NCBI GenBank assembly: GCA_003024985.2 | Contig: PXIH01S0001504.1 | Direction: 5' to 3' (one strand) | Origin: Euperipatoides rowelli | Lineage: Eukaryota > Onychophora > Udeonychophora > Euonychophora > Peripatopsidae | DNA length: 14,222 nucleotides | Shown here: one piece after another, positions 9,296 through 14,222 of the stretch | Layout: the number at the start of each line of letters is the position of its first letter | How positions within the stretch are numbered: position 1 is the stretch's first letter | Translations under genes and position numbers: made by a program | Notes under the pieces: generated by a model | Databases searched by the model: none | What the model was told of the DNA's origin: nothing | The model's input: only the letters and a program-made list of their open reading frames with translations

Positions 9296-9643
9296 TTAAA
9301 CACCGGAAGATACGACAACTCACGTTGCAGCGCAGTGATGTTAAAGAACATAGGTTGCAATTGGCTTCGCCACACTCGAAAGTGCAGTGATTTTGCGTTG
9401 ACCCCGGTGACCTGTGTTNTTTTTTTTGGGGAAATAATTATAGAGATGGTTTTAAAAATTTGAGCATCAACTCGCGATGAAACCACACCCACCTTTTTAT
9501 ACAATTAAAGTCACCAGTTTAAACTACCACGAGGTAACGCACGTTGAGTGTGACCCCTGTTTTATTTTTCATTGAATTTCAACGTGAGTCAACGGGTAGC
9601 TACGTGGCGAGTTGTCGTATTTTCCAGTGTGGAGCCAGCCTTA
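9296..9643. mobile_element. Second MITE-like inverted-repeat element, about 340 bp
   Basis: The left end (9301) reads CACCGGAAGATACGACAACT. The right end carries the inverted match CACTGGAAAATACGACAACT, ending at about 9630 on the plus strand. The repeats agree except for two positions over 20 bases. A second inner inverted pair, CTCACGTTG at 9319-9327 and its complement near 9578-9586, supports one element. The flanks are TTAA on both sides (9296-9299 and 9641-9644), but the right end has about 10 extra terminal bases (GGCTGGCTCC when inverted) that the left lacks, so the left tip may be deleted. The interior is CpG-rich for this window and non-coding. One base (9419) is N. TTAA or TTA/TAA flanks would fit piggyBac or PIF/Harbinger; the choice is open. 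Confidence 0.7.
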
Positions 9644-9649
9644 AGGAGA

Positions 9650-10468
9650 GAACATATTGTTTCAAAATATGTTATTTTGGATTTTCATAATAAATGCTAT
9701 AACTAAATAAATATTCAAATGAAAAAAATATGCCGTTTTTATTATGTTAATCTGTATTACAGTATAGTATATCTTATCCTATTTTTTAATAATAACAATA
9801 AATGCTAATAATAATAATAAAATAATTTTTACCTAAATGTGTGATGCGCTTTTCTACAAAGGGTATAAAATTAAAACTATAAAAATTAAAATTAAATTTA
9901 CAAAATATTAAATAAACATTAATAAAAAAATTCAGACATCATGATATATATGAAATTTACATAATGTCCATAAATATAAATAACGGACAAAATTCACCCA
10001 AAAGGAAGAATGAAGAAACCTGCCACCTCATTTTCTGCATCAGATTTCCCCTTTTCCTTCTTCTCAAAATTTATGAAAAAAATTATCAGAAAAAGATATA
10101 TAAACAATAATGCCTCAAATGCAAGCAAATCAAGCTGAACCCAAGCACAGTCATTCCCCTTTATACAATTATACCAAATATAACATTTATGTGCATTAGT
10201 GTTTAAAAAAATTAATATATTTTTAAGACATCAAAAATTAATCTTTCCAAGTCTTCATTTGACCATTTTCTTTTAAATACTTTATTTGTCAGTAAATTCC
10301 TACGATTATCATACAAGTCACCCAATTCCTTAATTAAATACAGAATTGGAAGTATGTGTATAAATATTCTCATATTTCTAGTTTTCCATATTACAAAAAT
10401 AGCATAAGGACCAATATGTAAAATATTTTTTTTGCTGAATTCACTTAAAAGTGATAATTTTGATTGTT
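9650..10468. other. AT-rich non-coding stretch
   Basis: No gene is supported. A trinucleotide AAT run is present at about 9807-9830. A 130-codon minus-strand frame (10212-10604) starts inside the neighbouring transposon and crosses its left terminal repeat at 10472, so it is a chance frame. Confidence 0.6.
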
Positions 10469-10471
10469 TAA

Positions 10472-10490
10472 GGCCCCATTCGCATGGACA
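10472..10490 (+). repeat. Left terminal inverted repeat
   Basis: 19 bases matching the right end in inverted orientation with a single A/G difference. It is preceded by TAA. Confidence 0.85.
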
Positions 10491-10523
10491 TAATTTCATC
10501 CACGGTTGAACCACCGACCACGT

Positions 10524-10621
10524 CTCAACCACGGATAAGGATTTTGTGTTCGGTGTTAATGTTATCCACAGCTCAGCCAGGTTTGGCCATACAAACACAA
10601 TCAAGGCTCAGCCACGGATAA
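10524..10621 (+). repeat. Subterminal direct repeats (CTCARCCACGGATAA)
   Basis: Two 15-base copies at 10524-10538 and 10607-10621 differ at one position. A shorter variant (GCTCAGCCAGG) lies between them at 10571, and a related CCACGGTTGAACCAC lies at about 10500. They sit just inside the left terminus, where transposase-binding repeats are expected in class II elements. Confidence 0.7.
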
Positions 10622-11020
10622 TAACAGTAACCGGAAATAAAAAAAACGAGCATTCCCCTCATCCATAGAGCTTATCAATATGGCACTTTTAACAAAACAA
10701 AATCTATCAAAGGTAATTTCAATTCTATCTATTTGTAAATATATTTTGCAAAATCAATACTATTTAACCTTGGCGCCCCAATTTTTAACATGAGTAAGCA
10801 CTTATCGTAATTTTTAAGTCTCAGAGAATCCTATGTATTAAAATGCAATAACTACAAGAACTTTTAAATATGACTAATAATGAAATTATTTCTTACATAT
10901 ATTCTATATTTTGATAAAGTTACTTTTTTTTGTTCGGTTTAGATTTTTAATACTAATTTAAAATTATATCACAAATTCCTACAATTAAAACAAATCTACA
11001 AATGCTAATATGTGAAGGGA

Positions 11021-11327
11021 AATTCGTAAAATAAGTAATTTTTAATCCATATTATGGATTTTATCTTTGTAATTTTCTTTAGTAGCAAATAAAGTTTGCT
11101 TGAAAAAAAAATTGCCGTAAATATGTATTAAAGAAAGCAAGTCATGTAAATAACAAATTTATATAATGCTAATATCACTATATAATTTTGTAAAATAGGC
11201 TACGTTTGCTTTCTACAATATTTACGGTGGCGTTTTTATTTTTCCAAGCAAACTTTTTTTGCTACTAAAGAAAATTTACAAAGATAAAAGCTATAAATGG
11301 AATCAAAAATTACTAATTTTACAAATT
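11021..11327. repeat. Long imperfect inverted repeat (hairpin) inside the transposon
   Basis: The left arm, about 11021-11142, is complementary to the right arm, about 11203-11327, with a loop of about 60 bases. The best-matching core is TTTTCTTTAGTAGCAAA with GTTTGCTTG on the left (11073-11102), facing CAAGCAAAC with TTTGCTACTAAAGAAAA on the right (11245-11273). The outer ends also pair (GTAAAATAAGTAATTTTT with AAAAATTACTAATTTTAC). The arms differ by substitutions and small indels. No flanking target duplication is evident, so it may be an inverted duplication within the transposon or a nested foldback element that has lost its flanks. If transcribed it would give a long double-stranded hairpin. 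Confidence 0.8.
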
Positions 11328-11580
11328 ATGAATAAGACTAAATATACAGGTAGACTATAAAGTAATAGTCTAACTGTATAATATTATTATATAATCTGAA
11401 TTATTGAATTTTCTACATTCTAAGCAAAATATTTCTGTTTGTGTCATTTGCAGTAAATAAATTATATTAATAGCATTTCATAGAAGCTGACATTCTTTTC
11501 TTTTCCATAATACAATAATAATAATATGGGAAAAAAAAAGGTTAAAGCAATAAGTTATTTATAACTTACGCTATATTTTA

Positions 11581-11599
11581 AAATAAATAAATAAATAAA
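11581..11599 (+). repeat. AAAT tetranucleotide microsatellite
   Basis: AAATAAATAAATAAATAAA within the right half of the transposon. A nearby AAT run lies at about 11513-11526. Confidence 0.85.
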
Positions 11600-11794
11600 C
11601 AGCCATGTTCCGACATTTTGAAATAAAAAAAATAAATAAAAAATATCGCTACAAAAGGCATAATAATGAAACACCAAAATGGCTAAACGCGGACGAGCCA
11701 GGATCGTGTTCACAAGGACATTGATTAAGGCTCAAACCGCAGCTCAGCCAGTATCAAGAAGTGTAGCAAAACTGTGGTTGTGTAGGGAATAAAG

Positions 11795-11813
11795 TGCCCA
11801 TGCGAATGGGGCC
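11795..11813 (-). repeat. Right terminal inverted repeat
   Basis: Inverted copy of 10472-10490 with one mismatch, followed by TAA. Confidence 0.85.
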
Positions 11814-11819
11814 TAACTT

Positions 11820-13825
11820 CCTTACTTTTATGTATTTCACTTTAATGTAATTCGACCAATAATATAACAGTTACTTTATTAAATTTTAATGTAACAAATG
11901 TTTTCTTTGTTATAATTTGCTATTCAATTTTTTTGATTTTTACTGAGTTAATGTAATTATTTTATCTTTTCCAATTTTTTAAATTTTGATTCAATTTAAA
12001 ATAATGTTGAACTTACACAATTTTGTTTATGTTTTATTTGATTAATATATTTATTTATTTTGAATTAAAAGGAAAAAACTATATTTTTACTCTAAACAAA
12101 AGTTAATTGTTTGTTAAAGGTAAAATGAAATGTTTATTTATTTATCTTTTTATTATTTATTTTCAAAGATAATTACTAAAAAAAAAAATTCCACCAGGGG
12201 GAAAAAATTAAAAAAAAAAAAGTGATATTTATAAATCATTTTTTAAAAAATTGTCTGTAGTATACGCACAGTGGAGCTATTTTACCATGTGATAGTTTAG
12301 AAACAATTATTGCATTTACTATACTTCAACATGCCTTACAGTTGTGCCTTAAATTACACAAATGGTGAATCATGTTTAAAACCCTATATATTTTTTAATA
12401 AATTGACTCTATTTGAAGTTATTTCATTTCAAATGGCTTTCTATAGATGTGTGTATGTACAAACTCATCATTACTCAATGAATTTGTACGTAAACGGATC
12501 AAAAAATTTATTAAAACCTATTAACTAACGCCTTTTGTGCATAGAACCAACATCCATCAGGCATATGTCTTAGTTGTTGGGCCAGTGCTCTAGTCTAACG
12601 AATAGATCAAACTGACAGACACTCCTTGTTACGTAAGTTGACCTACTTATTTTGTCTTCTGAAAACAAACAAAGAAGCAATTATGACTAGTCATTTCTTT
12701 CGTTTATGTCTAAGGTAAACAGGTTTATTTATGTGCATTATTGTTTTTTTTTTTTTGTAAACTATCAGTTCTAAGTAGAAATTTGAATTTTATTTTGGTT
12801 AAATAATCAATTAAAAATTTTTTTTGTGGCAAATAAATAGACTAGACTTATGTTTAATAATCATTAAAAGGTTGAGTTAACTCACTCTGCATGTTTAAAA
12901 AAATTGTTGATGCTTGCTAATATTTCTAGATCGAATTACTAATGAATGTTATCGTTTAAAATCAAACAAACATACGTATACCATACATTACTTTGAACAT
13001 TTTTAATACATATTAAACTGTGATATAAAAACCGGTATACAAGATAGATATCTAAGTAAAAAAAAAATAGAAAATCAGATCACTTAATATTAGCATCAAT
13101 CAAGAAGAAGCCCCTAGGTAACCTAGTAACATATAATGATTAGCTGTGTTTGTTTACACTTTTTTTTTTACAAATAGCTCGAATTTCACTTGAAGTTCTA
13201 TTCTAAGTCACTTCATGATTATAATATAAATAATAAAAGAAGAAAAATAATCATTATTATAACTATCACGTTTACTATTTTTTGAAAATAATACCATCAA
13301 GTGTGAATTATGTATTTGAATGCCACTCTTATTCTTCCAATATAGTGGGGGCCAATATAAAATGCCGATTTACTATCTTCGTCAGTTAAAGGCTCAAAAA
13401 CATGCGGACTAATTGTTTAAATACTTATACAGAATCATCATCAAATTTATCCATTGTGCTGATAAGGTTATGGTTCAATTTGTTTAAAAAAAATCAAAAC
13501 AAACTTTACTACAAGTGGAACAGTGCTCTAATTAAAGCATAAGTACTGGGATGTATATAGTAGCCTCCTGTTTAGAGACTATTTCCTCATCAAATAATCT
13601 CAGACCCAAAAAGCAATTTGAAACCCCTTTTTTATCTTTAAATAATTTTTTATGAATTTTAAATTTTTTTTTTAAAGCAGATTTTTTTTTTTTACTTTGA
13701 AAATAAATAAAAAAAAAAGTCCATTTCATTTGACCTTAAAATTTTCCTTAATTTTTGCCATCATTTGTTTGTAAACCTATCAATTATTAAAAGGGTGAAA
13801 ATTCATATTACTAATAATCTAACAT
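11820..13825. other. AT-rich non-coding stretch
   Basis: No supported gene. Homopolymer A and T runs are frequent (for example around 12178-12222, 12744-12757 and 13663-13718). A 72-codon plus-strand frame at 12310-12528 and a 65-codon minus-strand frame at 13532-13729 have compositions set by the AT-rich DNA (Tyr/Asn/Phe-rich and Lys/Phe-rich respectively) and show no motif, so they are not annotated as genes. Confidence 0.55.
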
Positions 13826-13827
13826 AA

Positions 13828-14019
13828 TTAATTAATTATTCTTGCATTCTCTGCCCATTCAATGGCGAAAAGAGAGGCAGCAATGTTTATTCACACGATA
13901 TTCTCTGCCAAGAATGTCGTATGTTTTTTTTAAATTTTTGTTCTCTCCTGGCAGAAGAGATGGCAGTTCTTGCAGAATCTCTAAAAAGTCACTTTATGTC
14001 AATTATTAATTCATACTAA
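13828..14019 (+). CDS. Doubtful open frame with CxxC...CxxC pattern
   Basis: A 63-codon plus-strand frame is open from after a TAA at 13825 to a TAA at 14017. It is less AT-rich than its surroundings up to about 13980. It encodes CILCPFNGEKRG early and ILCQECRMFF in the middle, giving a C-x2-C-x17-C-x2-C pattern. This is faintly like the first zinc finger of nuclear receptors, which end CxxCKxFF but have 13 residues between the cysteine pairs. The second finger is absent and the frame continues ALAE-type residues (EEMAVLAESLKSH). The first ATG is at 13921, inside the pattern, so it would have to be an exon. The same DNA also forms an imperfect foldback (TTCTCTGCCAAGAAT facing TTCTTGCAGAA), which points to a repeat instead. 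Weak call. Confidence 0.15.
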   Translation, partial: LINYSCILCPFNGEKRGSNVYSHDILCQECRMFFLNFCSLLAEEMAVLAESLKSHFMSIINSY

Positions 14020-14222
14020 AGCAATACTAATTTGATTAAACGATTAGTCTCACTATGTCTAATATTGGCAGGGTTAGTCGCTTAAGATTTCACGTATATG
14101 CTAATAGGATTTGTCCATCTGAATTGAATGCACAAAGGATATAAATATGATTTAGTCTTTTTTTTATAGAACAATGTTTTTCAAAATATAAATATTATTA
14201 TTATTTAGAAAACTAATGATAA

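Larger units (their letters stand above)
10472..11813. mobile_element. Non-autonomous DNA transposon, PIF/Harbinger-like ends, 1342 bp
   Basis: The left end is GGCCCCATTCGCATGGACA (10472-10490). The right end is its inverted copy with one mismatch, TGCCCATGCGAATGGGGCC (11795-11813). Both are flanked by TAA (10469-10471 and 11814-11816), a 3-bp target duplication. Short repeats cluster just inside the left end: CTCAACCACGGATAA at 10524-10538, CTCAGCCACGGATAA at 10607-10621 and CACAGCTCAGCCAGG around 10567. The right end has a matching CGCAGCTCAGCCAGT around 11739. Such subterminal repeats are typical transposase-binding regions. The interior is very AT-rich with no transposase frame, so movement would need an enzyme supplied elsewhere. 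TAA duplication plus GGC-starting termini is as expected for PIF/Harbinger; that assignment is inference from family knowledge. The interior encloses a long hairpin (11021-11327). Confidence 0.82.

Noticed and set aside
9280-9504. 74-codon minus-strand open frame
   Set aside because: It lies inside the inverted-repeat element, includes the undetermined base at 9419 and has no known motif.
10212-10604. 130-codon minus-strand open frame
   Set aside because: It crosses the left boundary of the transposon at 10472, joining element and flanking DNA, and ends in AT-rich sequence. No motif is recognisable.
12310-12528. 72-codon plus-strand open frame
   Set aside because: Composition reflects AT-rich sequence, and there is no motif, splice context or less AT-rich surroundings.
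13532-13729. 65-codon minus-strand open frame
   Set aside because: Its Lys/Phe-rich translation comes from A and T homopolymer runs.
13921-13955. Intron within the CxxC frame (GTTTTT...CCTGGCAG)
   Set aside because: The acceptor looks good, but the implied intron would be about 32 bases, too short for animal splicing, and the donor is poor.

Overview
The window reads as AT-rich (very roughly 70% A+T by eye), gene-poor nuclear DNA from an animal, most likely an invertebrate. This rests on long homopolymer and dinucleotide-poor AT tracts, degenerate tetranucleotide microsatellite, several short inverted-repeat transposons, and the absence of any bacterial-style gene packing, ribosome binding sites or long open frames. 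The species cannot be named from the sequence. It is best described as intergenic or intronic DNA built largely from decayed mobile elements. No complete protein-coding gene, rRNA, tRNA or CRISPR array is visible.

Layout. Positions 1-1860 are plain AT-rich DNA with a C10 run. Around 1890-2310 there is a less AT-rich island ending in a polyadenylation signal; it looks like the tail of a decayed mobile element. At 4248-4671 lies a ~0.4 kb inverted-repeat element (MITE-like) carrying two CAAGATGGCG motifs. A short dispersed repeat occurs twice (4758-4850 and 7438-7527). From about 5737 to 6290 there is a large degenerate CTAY tetranucleotide array, followed by a 44-bp tandem duplication (6310-6397) and a short stretch in which the tetranucleotide pattern switches strand.

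To its right, 6520-7059 on the minus strand holds the best candidate for a gene fragment: an open 38-codon tail with a stop codon, followed by a less AT-rich stretch that ends in AATAAA. A second, weaker candidate coding tail is on the same strand at 7872-8060. A second MITE-like element lies at 9296-9643. The clearest element is a 1342-bp, apparently non-coding DNA transposon at 10472-11813. It has near-perfect short terminal inverted repeats, a TAA target duplication and subterminal repeats, and encloses a long imperfect hairpin (11021-11327). The rest, 11820-14222, is AT-rich DNA with one doubtful 63-codon open frame (13828-14019) containing a CxxC...CxxC pattern.

Nothing indicates a multi-gene system. 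The well-supported content is three non-autonomous inverted-repeat elements, one microsatellite array with a rearranged edge, and one dispersed repeat pair. The coding calls are hypotheses.
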